Below the pieces are notes generated by a model that was not told the origin of the DNA, ran no database searches, and worked only from the letters and a program-made list of their open reading frames with translations. From Oscillospiraceae bacterium (GTDB lineage: Bacteria; Bacillota; Clostridia; Oscillospirales; Ruminococcaceae), in contig JAAYNJ010000024.1 in NCBI GenBank assembly GCA_012520915.1, forward strand, positions 1 through 64,000: a stretch of 64,000 nt of DNA, given 5' to 3'. Numbering within the stretch: position 1 is the stretch's first letter; every line of letters begins with the position of its first letter. This document shows positions 56,179-64,000 of this stretch, piece by piece. A program made the position numbers and the translations under genes.

Positions 56179-58161
56179 ATGTCAAAACTCAAAAAATATA
56201 CAAATGAAAGTATAAGTGCTTTAAAAGGTGCCGACAGAGTGAGAAAGCGTCCGTCGGTCATTTTCGGTTCGGACGGGATAGAAGGGTGCAAACAATCGGT
56301 CTTTGAAATTCTTTCAAATTCGCTTGACGAATCGAGAGAAGGTTTCGGAAAGAAGATAATTCTCACACATTACCTCGACAACTCAATTGAAATTGAGGAC
56401 TTTGGAAGGGGCATACCCGTCGATTACAACCAGCGCGAAAAGGAGTATAACTGGAAACTGCTGTTTTGCGAACTCTACGCAGGAGGAAAATATCAAAACC
56501 TTACCGAAAGCACCTACGAGTATTCGCTCGGTATAAACGGTCTCGGTCTTGCCGCAACACAGTATTCTTCAAGATATATGGATGTTGAGGTGAGATTCGA
56601 CGGTTTTCTTTACTTGCTGTCGTTTGAAAAGGGCGAACCCGTAAAAGACATGGAAAAACGTGAATATAAGGGTAAACAGACCGGGACAAAAATCAGATGG
56701 CTTCCGGATCTGGAAGTTTTTACCGAAATAGAAATTGAACCGGAGCACTTTGAAGATCTGCTAAAAAAGCAAGCCATTGTGAATGCCGGAGTTGAAATAA
56801 TCTATAGACGGGAGACAAAAAGCGGCTTTGACGAGCAGAGTTTCCTTTACCCGCACGGTATAGAGGATTATGTTTCCGAAACGGTGGGAGATGATACAAT
56901 AGGGTCCGTGATGTATTTTGAAGGCGAAAAGACCGGCAGGGACAGAAAGGACAAACCTGATTATAAGGTAAAGATGACTGCGGCTTTCTGCTTTACAAAT
57001 AAAATCCAAAGACTTGAATACTATCACAATTCCAGCTTTCTCGAATACGGAGGTTCTCCCGAAAGAGCTGTCAGAAGTGCTTTTGTATCACAGGTGGACT
57101 CAATAATAAAGGAGAGAGCTTTATACAGAAAAGACGAGTCGAAAATTACTTTTGCAGACATCGAGGATTGCCTGTTTTATATTTCATCTTCCTATTCCAC
57201 TGTGACAAGTTACGAAAACCAGACAAAAAAGGCTATTACGAACAGATTTATCGCACAGGCGCTAACCGAGTTTTTGAAGGAAAATCTTGAAGTCTATTTC
57301 ATTGAAAACAGGTTGGAGGCAGACAGAATCGCTGAGCAGGTTTTAGTAAACAAGCGCAGCAGAGAAAATGCCGAAAAAACGCGTTTAAACCTCAAAAAGA
57401 CTTTATCAATCGGATCCGATCTTACGAACAGAATAGCTAAATTTGTCAACTGCAGAAGCAAAGATCTTTCCCAAAGAGAAATTTATATTGTTGAAGGCGA
57501 TTCCGCTCTGGGCGCCTGTAAGCAGGCAAGAGATGCGGAGTTTCAAGCGATAATGCCTGTCAGAGGGAAAATACTCAACTGCTTGAAAGCCGACTACGGC
57601 CGGATTTTTAAAAACGACATAATAACCGACTTAATAAAAGTTCTGGGATGCGGTGTCGAAGTAAAATTGAAATCAAAAAAAGATATGTCAACCTTTGACC
57701 TCGAAAATCTCAAATGGAGCAAGGTTATAATCTGTACCGATGCCGATGTCGACGGATTTCAAATTAGGACATTGATACTTACCATGCTCTACAGACTTGT
57801 GCCGACTCTGATAAAAGAGGGTTTTGTTTACATTGCCGAGTCACCGCTGTATGAAATAGAATCGGGGGAAATGACCTATTTTGCATATTCGGAAGCTGAA
57901 AAAAATGAAATCTTAAAAGGTCTCGGCAAGTCGAAATTCACCATTCAAAGATCTAAGGGGCTTGGTGAAAACGAACCGGATATGATGTGGATGACGACTA
58001 TGAATCCTAAGACGCGCAGACTGATTAAAATCAAACCTGAAGATGCGGAAAGAACATTTGAAGTTTTCAATCTTCTGCTTGGTGACGATATTGCCGGAAG
58101 AAAAGAGTATATTTCCGTTTACGGTTCAGAATATCTTGACGACATCGATATTGTCGGTTAA
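56179..58161 (+). CDS. Type IIA topoisomerase ATPase subunit, ParE-like
   Basis: 660 residues from ATG at 56179, six bases after GGAG; an upstream in-frame TTG at 56167 overlaps the ribosome-binding site. GHKL ATPase: NSLDE, DFGRGIPVD (canonical DDGRGIP), GINGLGLAATQYSS (canonical GLHGVG), and QTKKAI as the QTK loop. Toprim: IVEGDSALG and TDADVDG are intact. It differs enough from standard GyrB/ParE (no GLHGVG) to represent the divergent topoisomerase pair found in Clostridia beside a normal gyrase. It would pass DNA strands using ATP, together with the next gene. Confidence 0.9.
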   Translation: MSKLKKYTNESISALKGADRVRKRPSVIFGSDGIEGCKQSVFEILSNSLDESREGFGKKIILTHYLDNSIEIEDFGRGIPVDYNQREKEYNWKLLFCELYAGGKYQNLTESTYEYSLGINGLGLAATQYSSRYMDVEVRFDGFLYLLSFEKGEPVKDMEKREYKGKQTGTKIRWLPDLEVFTEIEIEPEHFEDLLKKQAIVNAGVEIIYRRETKSGFDEQSFLYPHGIEDYVSETVGDDTIGSVMYFEGEKTGRDRKDKPDYKVKMTAAFCFTNKIQRLEYYHNSSFLEYGGSPERAVRSAFVSQVDSIIKERALYRKDESKITFADIEDCLFYISSSYSTVTSYENQTKKAITNRFIAQALTEFLKENLEVYFIENRLEADRIAEQVLVNKRSRENAEKTRLNLKKTLSIGSDLTNRIAKFVNCRSKDLSQREIYIVEGDSALGACKQARDAEFQAIMPVRGKILNCLKADYGRIFKNDIITDLIKVLGCGVEVKLKSKKDMSTFDLENLKWSKVIICTDADVDGFQIRTLILTMLYRLVPTLIKEGFVYIAESPLYEIESGEMTYFAYSEAEKNEILKGLGKSKFTIQRSKGLGENEPDMMWMTTMNPKTRRLIKIKPEDAERTFEVFNLLLGDDIAGRKEYISVYGSEYLDDIDIVG

Positions 58162-58181
58162 CTATATTTCGGAGGAATTTA

Positions 58182-60416
58182 TTGAGCAGTAAAAAGAGAA
58201 AAAAATCCGGTAAACCGGATATACATTTGGGTGAGAATGTCGAGATTGCAGGTGCCGGAATAACGATTGAATCGCCCATAACGGAGACACTCAAGGAAAA
58301 CTACATGCCTTATGCAATGAGTGTCATTGTTTCGAGAGCAATTCCGGAAATAGACGGGCTAAAGCCTTCGCATCGAAAACTGCTTTACACCATGCATCTT
58401 ATGGGACTCGGCAGCGGAAGCAGAACAAAGTCCGCAAACATAGTCGGACAGACCATGAAACTCAATCCGCACGGTGATCAGGCTATATATGAAACACTTG
58501 TGAGAATGTCGAGAGGGAATGAAACGCTCCTTCATCCTTATGTTGATTCAAAGGGAAATTTCGGAAAATGGTACAGCAGAGATATGGCTTTTGCCGCCTC
58601 GAGATATACCGAAGCGAAGCTTTCCGAAATTTCTGCGGAACTGTTTAAGGACATCGGAAAAGATACCGTCGATTTTGTCGACAACTATGACAACAGAATG
58701 AAGGAGCCGCGACTTCTTCCCGTTACTTTTCCCACAATACTTGTGAACTCCAATATCGGAATTGCTGTTGGTATGTCGAGTTCTATAAGTTCTTTCAATC
58801 TGGCGGAAGTCTGTGAGACGGTTGTGTCAATAATTAAAAATCCCGATCACAACATAACTTCAACCTTAAAAGCGCCTGATTTTCCCGGAGGCGGATATTA
58901 TCTGTTTGATCCCGAAGTTATGAAAGATGTTGTGGATGAAGGAAGGGGTTCTTTTAAAATAAGGGCCAGATATGAAGTCATCGGGAACAGTATTGAGATT
59001 ACCGAAATCCCCCCAACAACGACCGTCGAGGCAATAATAGACAAGATCTCCGAACTCATAAAGCAGGGTAAAGTTAAAGAAATTGCCGATATGAGGGACG
59101 AAACCGATATCAGGGGACTGAGAATTGCTTTGGATCTCAAAAGGGGAGTGAATGCCGGAAAGCTTATGAACAAACTCTTCAAACTGACAACCCTTGAAGA
59201 TAATTTTTCCTGCAATTTTACCGTTTTGATAGACGGAGCTCCGAGACAACTCGGTGTCAGAGATATTTTGAATGAATGGATTAGATTCAGAAGAGACTGT
59301 ATAAGAAGGAGAACCCAATTCGATTTGAACACAAAAGAGAGACGCGAGCATCTGCTAAACGGTCTCTCAAAAATTCTGCTCGACATTGATAAAGCGATAA
59401 AAATTATTCGTGAGACGGAAGACGAAAGAGAAGTTGTTCCGAATCTGATGATAGGTTTCGGTATAGATGAACTGCAGGCTGAATTTATCGCTGAAATAAG
59501 GCTCAGACAGCTTAACAGAGATTATGTTTTGAAGAGAATTGATGAGAGAAAAGGCCTTCAAACGGAAATTGCCGAACTTAGGGAAATTCTGCGCGATGAT
59601 AAAAAGATAGACAGGATAATAATGCGCGAACAGGCCGAGGTAGCGAAAAAGTTTGCAAAACCCAGGCGCACAAAAATTCTTTATGACTACGATGACGGCG
59701 ATTTTGACATAGAAGAAGAGCGTGAAGATTACCCCGTAAATGTGTTTTTCACTAAAGAAGGATATTTCAAAAAGATAACGCCTCTGTCTTTGAGAATGAG
59801 CTCCGAGCACAAGCTTAAGGATGGGGATGAAATCATCTATTCCGAACTCTGCAATAACAGCTCACACATTTTAGTTTTTACAAATCTGAGAAATGTCTAT
59901 AAATGCAGGGCTTTCGACTTTGAAGATAGCAAAGCAAGCGTCATGGGGGATTATCTGCCTTCTTCACTTGAAATGCAGGAAGATGAATTGGCCGTGGCAA
60001 TTGCCGTCACAGATGATTATTCTGGAAATATAATATTCTTTTACAAAGACGGAAAGGTATCTAAAACACCGTTGAACCTGTATAAAACAGTCCAAAACAG
60101 AAAAAAACTAACCTCATCATATAGCCCGAAATCCGAGATACGGTCTGTTTTCACACTGCAGGAAGATGAAGAGTTTGCTATATTCACCGGAAACGGAAGA
60201 ATGTTGTTGATAGACAGTTCTCTTATTGCAATGAAGATGTCAAGAGGTGTTCAGGGTAATCAGATAATAAAACTCAGAAAAGGTTTTGAAGTAGAGAACG
60301 TAAAAAAGATTTCTCAACTGGAGATATCAAATCCGCACAAATTCAGATCGAAAAATATACCTGCGGCGGGAGGAATAGTAAGAGAAGGGGATGTTTCCGA
60401 CAAACTACCGGAATAG
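58182..60416 (+). CDS. Type IIA topoisomerase DNA-cleavage subunit, ParC-like
   Basis: 744 residues from TTG at 58182 after GGAGG. The winged-helix domain contains IDGLKPSHRKLLY and the active-site Tyr in AASRYTEAKLSEI; the canonical R before the Tyr is kept. The tower and coiled-coil region run to about 500. The C-terminal half is short with one QGNQ-like, non-canonical GyrA-box, arguing for topoisomerase IV-type decatenation and not gyrase supercoiling. Twenty bases after the ParE-like gene. Confidence 0.9.
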   Translation: MSSKKRKKSGKPDIHLGENVEIAGAGITIESPITETLKENYMPYAMSVIVSRAIPEIDGLKPSHRKLLYTMHLMGLGSGSRTKSANIVGQTMKLNPHGDQAIYETLVRMSRGNETLLHPYVDSKGNFGKWYSRDMAFAASRYTEAKLSEISAELFKDIGKDTVDFVDNYDNRMKEPRLLPVTFPTILVNSNIGIAVGMSSSISSFNLAEVCETVVSIIKNPDHNITSTLKAPDFPGGGYYLFDPEVMKDVVDEGRGSFKIRARYEVIGNSIEITEIPPTTTVEAIIDKISELIKQGKVKEIADMRDETDIRGLRIALDLKRGVNAGKLMNKLFKLTTLEDNFSCNFTVLIDGAPRQLGVRDILNEWIRFRRDCIRRRTQFDLNTKERREHLLNGLSKILLDIDKAIKIIRETEDEREVVPNLMIGFGIDELQAEFIAEIRLRQLNRDYVLKRIDERKGLQTEIAELREILRDDKKIDRIIMREQAEVAKKFAKPRRTKILYDYDDGDFDIEEEREDYPVNVFFTKEGYFKKITPLSLRMSSEHKLKDGDEIIYSELCNNSSHILVFTNLRNVYKCRAFDFEDSKASVMGDYLPSSLEMQEDELAVAIAVTDDYSGNIIFFYKDGKVSKTPLNLYKTVQNRKKLTSSYSPKSEIRSVFTLQEDEEFAIFTGNGRMLLIDSSLIAMKMSRGVQGNQIIKLRKGFEVENVKKISQLEISNPHKFRSKNIPAAGGIVREGDVSDKLPE

Positions 60417-60502
60417 TTGCAGATGTTGCAAAACCGTATTTTCTGTGTTATCATTCCGTTTGCGATATATGTTTTTTATGTTCCTTCACTGGAGGTGGGG
60501 TA

Positions 60503-60754
60503 ATGGGAACTTTAGAAATAATTTCGGGAAGTCTGCTGATATTGAGCAGCATATTAATTGTGATAGCTGTTGTTTTGCAAAAACCCAAAGGAAGCGGACT
60601 GTCAGGCGCCATTATGGGTGGCTCAGACAGTGGTTTCGGAGGCAGATCTAAAGCAAAAAGCAATGAGGAAAAGCTTTCAAAGCTTACCAAGATATTGGCG
60701 GCTGTCTTTTTCGTGGTAACATTTATAGTTAATTTAATTGTTTTGTCTAAATAA
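60503..60754 (+). CDS. secG: Preprotein translocase subunit SecG
   Basis: 83 residues. Two hydrophobic helices (about 6-25 and 63-81) flank the family block VVLQKPKGSGLSGAI and a Gly-rich loop. It assists SecYEA. ATG at 60503 has GGAGG upstream. In many Firmicutes secG is followed by rnr and smpB; here a terminator and convergent rnpB follow instead. Confidence 0.93.
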   Translation: MGTLEIISGSLLILSSILIVIAVVLQKPKGSGLSGAIMGGSDSGFGGRSKAKSNEEKLSKLTKILAAVFFVVTFIVNLIVLSK

Positions 60755-60777
60755 TAAGCATATTCATTGATTAGAAT

Positions 60778-60805
60778 AAAAAAACAGCCTTCAGGCTGTT
60801 TTTTT
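60778..60805. terminator. Bidirectional terminator, secG versus rnpB
   Basis: AAAAAAACAGCC, loop TTCA, GGCTGTTTTTTT. The symmetric A/T flanks let it end both secG (plus) and RNase P RNA (minus, two bases after its 3' end). Confidence 0.92.
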
Positions 60806-60807
60806 AT

Positions 60808-61135
60808 GAGCAGATCTGTAAGCCGAGTTCTGTCGCGAATGACGATCTATCTGGTCCGCCCGTCGCCGGGTCGGATCTTGCCACGCTTCGGGGACGCAGG
60901 GCATGCTTAACCCCCATGTCGGTGTTGCTCCGGATAGGGTTTACATGGCCAATACAGTCGCCTGTATGCCGGTGAGCTCTTACCTCGCCTTTCCACCCTT
61001 ACCCAAATTTGGGCGGTATCTCTCTGTTGCACTATCCCTAAGGTTGCCCTCGGCTGCCGTTAGCAGCTATCCTGCCCTGTGGAGCTCGGACTTTCCTCGG
61101 GATTTTAATAAATCCCGCCGCCATTCAATCTGCTC
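60808..61135 (-). ncRNA. rnpB: RNase P RNA component, A-type
   Basis: About 328 bases on the minus strand. The P1 helix pairs GAGCAGAT at the 5' end with ATCTGCTC at the 3' end. Universally conserved segments are visible in order: GAGGAAAGTCCGAGCTCC (P4 5' strand region), ACAGAGAGATA, AGGGTGGAAA, and the 3' P4 region CAGAACTCGGCTTACAG. The fold matches the common A-type layout of Clostridia and not the B-type of Bacillus, judged by eye. It is the ribozyme that matures tRNA 5' ends. Promoter at 61142-61169. Confidence 0.93.
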
Positions 61136-61141
61136 ATACAA

Positions 61142-61169
61142 ATTATATCATAAGTTGAATTAATGACAA
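61142..61169 (-). promoter_or_regulatory. Promoter of rnpB
   Basis: TTGTCA (61164-61169), 16-bp spacer, TATAAT (61142-61147) on the minus strand, placing the start site at about 61135, the 5' end of P1. Confidence 0.8.
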
Positions 61170-61234
61170 TTTTAAATTTATGTTTGAATAATTATATTTT
61201 AAACCGGTGAATTCAAAAAACTGCAAAAGCCGTC

Positions 61235-61263
61235 TTGAAACGAAAGAGACAAAGTGATAGACT
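61235..61263 (+). promoter_or_regulatory. Promoter of gdhA
   Basis: TTGAAA (61235-61240), 17-bp spacer, TAGACT (61258-61263) with extended TGA. Confidence 0.55.
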
Positions 61264-61300
61264 AAAAAAATTAAAAATAATGTTTTAGGAGGGTTAATTG

Positions 61301-62557
61301 ATGAATACAAACCCATTAGAGAGTGCCCAGCTTCAGGTAAAGCATGCCTGCGACGTTTTGGGACTCGAACCGGCCGTATATGAACTGCTCAAGGAGCCGT
61401 TACGTGTTATTGAAATTTCAATTCCCGTGCGGATGGATGACGGCAGCACAAAAGTATTTAAGGGCTATCGCTCACTTCATAACGATGCCGTCGGCCCAGG
61501 TAAAGGCGGTATTCGTTTTCATCCTGCAGTAAATCTGGATGAGGTCAAAGCTTTATCCATCTGGATGACTTTCAAATGCGGCGTTACCGGTATTCCGTAC
61601 GGAGGCGCCAAGGGCGGCGTCACTGTTGACCCGAGAAAACTTTCACAAAGGGAGTTGGAAAATCTTTCCAGAGGATATATTCGCGGCCTTCACAAATATC
61701 TGGGAGAAAAAATAGATATTCCCGCACCTGATGTGGGCACCAACGGACAGATTATGGCGTGGATGGTTGACGAATATTGCAAACTTACAGGCAATTTTGC
61801 AGTGGGTGTATTGACGGGAAAACCCGTTCAGTGGGGCGGATCTTTAGGTCGAAACGAAGCCACCGGTTTTGGTGTTGCCGTTACTGCACGCGAAGCGGCA
61901 GCAAAGATGAACTTCGACCTCAGCGGAGCAAAAGTTGCGGTGCAGGGATTCGGCAACGTTGGAAGCTATACCGTCAAAAATTTCATCAAGTTGGGCGGTA
62001 AAGTCGTATCCATCGCCGAATGGGAGCCTAAAAACGGCACCTATGCGATCTACAATGAAGACGGATTTTCTTTTGAGGAGTTGCAAAGCTATTTCCAAAA
62101 GAATTCAAATCTTCTCGATTTCCCCGGATCCAAGGCCATCAGTCTTGATGAGTTCTGGGAGCTGGATGTTGATGTTATGGTCCCCGCGGCATTGGAAAAC
62201 GCCGTAGATGTCAAACAGGCCGAGGTAATAAAAGCAGGCCTGATTATCGAAGCTGCGAACGGTCCTGTAACTCCTTCCGCAGACGAAGTGCTTGCCCGTC
62301 GCGGCATAACCGTAACGCCTGACATTCTCTCCAATGCCGGTGGCGTAACGGTTTCATACTTCGAGTGGGTACAAAATCTTTATGGCTATTCCTGGACCGA
62401 GGCTGAAGTTGAGCAGAGGCAGGAAGAAGCAATGGTCAACGCTTTTGATGCCATTTGGAAAATTAAAGAGCAGTACAACTGCACCATGCGTGAAGCGGCT
62501 TATCTGGTATCGGTAAAAAAGGTTGCCGAGGTCATGAAGTTGCGCGGCTGGTATTAA
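61301..62557 (+). CDS. gdhA: Glutamate dehydrogenase
   Basis: 418 residues from ATG at 61301, seven bases after AGGAGGG. Short hexameric GDH type: GPGKGGIRFHP, YGGAKGGV with the catalytic Lys, PAPDVGTNGQIMAW, and the Rossmann motif VQGFGNVG (about 210). It interconverts glutamate and 2-oxoglutarate plus ammonia. Cofactor cannot be read reliably: GFGNVG followed by AEW may suit NAD. Monocistronic, with its own terminator. Confidence 0.96.
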   Translation: MNTNPLESAQLQVKHACDVLGLEPAVYELLKEPLRVIEISIPVRMDDGSTKVFKGYRSLHNDAVGPGKGGIRFHPAVNLDEVKALSIWMTFKCGVTGIPYGGAKGGVTVDPRKLSQRELENLSRGYIRGLHKYLGEKIDIPAPDVGTNGQIMAWMVDEYCKLTGNFAVGVLTGKPVQWGGSLGRNEATGFGVAVTAREAAAKMNFDLSGAKVAVQGFGNVGSYTVKNFIKLGGKVVSIAEWEPKNGTYAIYNEDGFSFEELQSYFQKNSNLLDFPGSKAISLDEFWELDVDVMVPAALENAVDVKQAEVIKAGLIIEAANGPVTPSADEVLARRGITVTPDILSNAGGVTVSYFEWVQNLYGYSWTEAEVEQRQEEAMVNAFDAIWKIKEQYNCTMREAAYLVSVKKVAEVMKLRGWY

Positions 62558-62582
62558 TAATTAAACGTTAAATGACGGTCCA

Positions 62583-62624
62583 AGACCTGTTGCGGAGCAG
62601 AATAAGTCCGCAACAGGTCTTTTT
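62583..62624 (+). terminator. Terminator after gdhA
   Basis: AGACCTGTTGCGGA, ten-base loop, TCCGCAACAGGTCT, then TTTT: a perfect 14-bp stem. Confidence 0.93.
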
Positions 62625-62682
62625 ACATTCGATAACGCGAAGCCGCTAATTAGCAAAAACAGCCTGTAATTATGCCAATCTA

Positions 62683-62717
62683 TTGTCATTCCGGTTGTGC
62701 TCGGTTGTTAATGACAA
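62683..62717 (+). promoter_or_regulatory. Operator-like inverted and direct repeats at the miaB promoter
   Basis: TTGTCATT (62683-62690) is an inverted copy of AATGACAA (62710-62717). Between the arms CGGTTGT occurs twice exactly ten bases apart (62692-62698 and 62702-62708). The right arm lies in the promoter spacer. Confidence 0.45.
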
Positions 62718-62733
62718 ACCGTGATGCTATAAT
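62705..62733 (+). promoter_or_regulatory. Promoter of miaB
   Basis: TTGTTA (62705-62710), 17-bp spacer, TATAAT (62728-62733) with extended TGC. Confidence 0.7.
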
Positions 62734-62786
62734 TAACTACGTATTTCAAATTGATGAAAGAGTGATAAACCATAGAGAACTGGACA

Positions 62787-64000
62787 TTGACAGAAGCAAA
62801 AAAAGCCTACATAAAAACATACGGTTGCCAGCAAAATCTAAGTGACAGTGAAAAAATATCCGGAGTTCTTTCCGACATGGGATATCTTTTGACTCCTGAA
62901 ACCGATGAAGCTGATATAATAATACTGAACACCTGTGCGGTAAGAGAATCGGCTGAGAAAAAAATCCTCGGTCATATCGGTGCATTGAAACCCCTTAAAC
63001 AGAAAAATCCCGACCTTATGATTGCAGTCGGCGGTTGTATGGTTCAACAACCTAATATCGCCGAAATAATTGAAAAGAAATATCCTTATGTGGATATTCT
63101 CTTCAGTACAAACTCTATCGATAAGCTGAGTTCGCTTATTGATTCTTTTCAGGAAACCGGTAAAAGACAATTTGATTCGCTGACTTCGGATATCTGTTTT
63201 GAAGGCATTCCGGTAAAGCGGGTTTCCGGTTACAGAGCGTTATTGCCGATAATGTACGGTTGTGATAATTTCTGCAGCTATTGTGCCGTTCCCAATGTCA
63301 GGGGCAGGGAGAGAAGCAGAACTGTGAAGAATGTTGTTTCCGAGTTCGAATCCATTGTCAACGCTGGTTACAAAGAGATAATGTTGCTCGGGCAGAATGT
63401 AAATTCCTATGGAAAGAATCTCGAGGAAGATGTTGACTTTTCCCATCTGTTAAGAAAATTAAATGATGTTGACGGTGATTTCAGAATTAGATTTATGACC
63501 TCTCATCCGAAAGATGCCGACATAAAACTTTTTGAGACTATAAGAGACTGTGAAAAGGTGAGCAGATGTATACATTTGCCGTTTCAATCCGGAAGCAGTC
63601 GGATACTTTCAAAAATGAACAGATCGTACAGTCGCGAAGATTATCTGAAACTCATTGATGATGCCAGAAGAATTATAGACGACGTAGTCTTTACAAGTGA
63701 TGTCATTGTAGGTTTTCCGGGAGAAACGGAAGAGGAATTTCTCGAGACGCTTGATCTGATAAAAAAAGTCGGCTTCTACTCGCTCTTTACCTTTATTTAT
63801 TCCAGAAGATACAATACCGAAGCAGCTCTCCTTCCCGATAATACCGATAGAAAAGGAAAGGTGGAAAGACTGGAAAGGTTGGTTGCTTTACAGAACGGCA
63901 TAACCGATAAATATAATGAAAAATTGGTCGGAACAATTCAAAGAGGCGTTGTCACCGAACAAATTTATACTGAAACCTACGAAGTAAGAATCGACAACAA
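62787..64000 (+). CDS. miaB: tRNA methylthiotransferase MiaB, 3' end beyond window
   Basis: About 404 residues are visible, from TTG at 62787 (AGAGA eight bases upstream; the frame is closed at 62766). UPF0004 domain with TYGCQQNLSDSE (canonical YGCQMN), LNTCAVRESAEKK and VGGCMVQQ giving the three auxiliary-cluster cysteines; radical-SAM motif CDNFCSYCAVP (about 160); a TRAM domain begins near the edge. It adds 2-methylthio to i6A37 of tRNAs. The N-terminal start codon is uncertain because no ATG is available. Confidence 0.93.
   Translation, partial: MTEAKKAYIKTYGCQQNLSDSEKISGVLSDMGYLLTPETDEADIIILNTCAVRESAEKKILGHIGALKPLKQKNPDLMIAVGGCMVQQPNIAEIIEKKYPYVDILFSTNSIDKLSSLIDSFQETGKRQFDSLTSDICFEGIPVKRVSGYRALLPIMYGCDNFCSYCAVPNVRGRERSRTVKNVVSEFESIVNAGYKEIMLLGQNVNSYGKNLEEDVDFSHLLRKLNDVDGDFRIRFMTSHPKDADIKLFETIRDCEKVSRCIHLPFQSGSSRILSKMNRSYSREDYLKLIDDARRIIDDVVFTSDVIVGFPGETEEEFLETLDLIKKVGFYSLFTFIYSRRYNTEAALLPDNTDRKGKVERLERLVALQNGITDKYNEKLVGTIQRGVVTEQIYTETYEVRIDN

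Noticed and set aside
60903-61163. 86-codon plus-strand ORF
   Set aside because: It runs antisense through the RNase P RNA gene and its promoter and has no ribosome-binding site.
1-64000. Prophage, transposon or integrative element
   Set aside because: No integrase, transposase, phage structural gene or attachment-site repeat is visible; gene order is that of a conserved chromosome.

Overview
The window is a 64 kb chromosomal segment of a Gram-positive bacterium, most likely class Clostridia. The support is gene content and order: PolC-type DNA polymerase III, RNase J, MutS2, GdpP-L9-DnaB, TilS-Hpt-FtsH, rpsB-tsf followed by pyrH-frr-uppS-cdsA-dxr-rseP-ispG-polC, a minimal SufC/SufB-like pair, an A-type RNase P RNA, strong GGAGG ribosome-binding sites and many TTG starts. 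No transposase, integrase, phage gene or CRISPR array is visible. Almost everything is core genome; the accessory-looking part is the first 10 kb.

Layout. (1) 1-9.4 kb, minus strand: two long paralogous membrane proteins with degenerate GGDEF and canonical EAL (c-di-GMP phosphodiesterase) domains flank an overlapping pair that looks like Bacillus YdjG/YdjH (zinc-ribbon membrane protein plus TPM-domain protein). A 1 kb intergenic region between them is packed with short GC-rich repeats and hairpins. (2) 9.6-11 kb: tRNA-Thr(CGU), a membrane-anchored SGNH hydrolase and a small Cys-rich protein. (3) 11.2-18.2 kb: phoH-ybeY-era-recO-mutS2 plus a 2-isopropylmalate-synthase-like protein that has lost the HxH metal ligands. 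(4) 18.3-30.7 kb: rpsB-tsf with a structured leader, then pyrH-frr-uppS-cdsA-dxr-rseP-ispG-polC. These genes link translation, isoprenoid and undecaprenyl supply, phospholipid synthesis, membrane proteolysis and replication. (5) 30.8-32.5 kb: the SmsC/SmsB-type Fe-S assembly pair. (6) 32.5-39.1 kb: an RluD-family pseudouridine synthase divergent from radC-uvrB-uvrA. (7) 39.2-42.9 kb: an asymmetric heterodimeric ABC exporter. (8) 43-46.2 kb, minus strand: rnhA-mnmA-glnS. (9) 46.3-56.1 kb: rnj-gdpP-rplI-dnaB-tilS-hpt-ftsH. (10) 56.1-60.8 kb: a divergent topoisomerase IV-type pair and secG, convergent with rnpB. (11) 61.2-64 kb: gdhA and the 5' part of miaB.

Most operons are bounded by recognisable sigma-A-type promoters and perfect hairpin-plus-T terminators, several of them shared by convergent genes. 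I did not find a clearly undescribed multi-gene system. The points most worth following up are the IPMS-like protein with K-x-K in place of H-x-H, the YdjGH-like pair enclosed by twin c-di-GMP phosphodiesterases, the intergenic repeat cluster, the minimal Fe-S assembly pair, and the operator-like sites at the miaB and rnhA promoters. All family assignments come from reading motifs; no database search was run.
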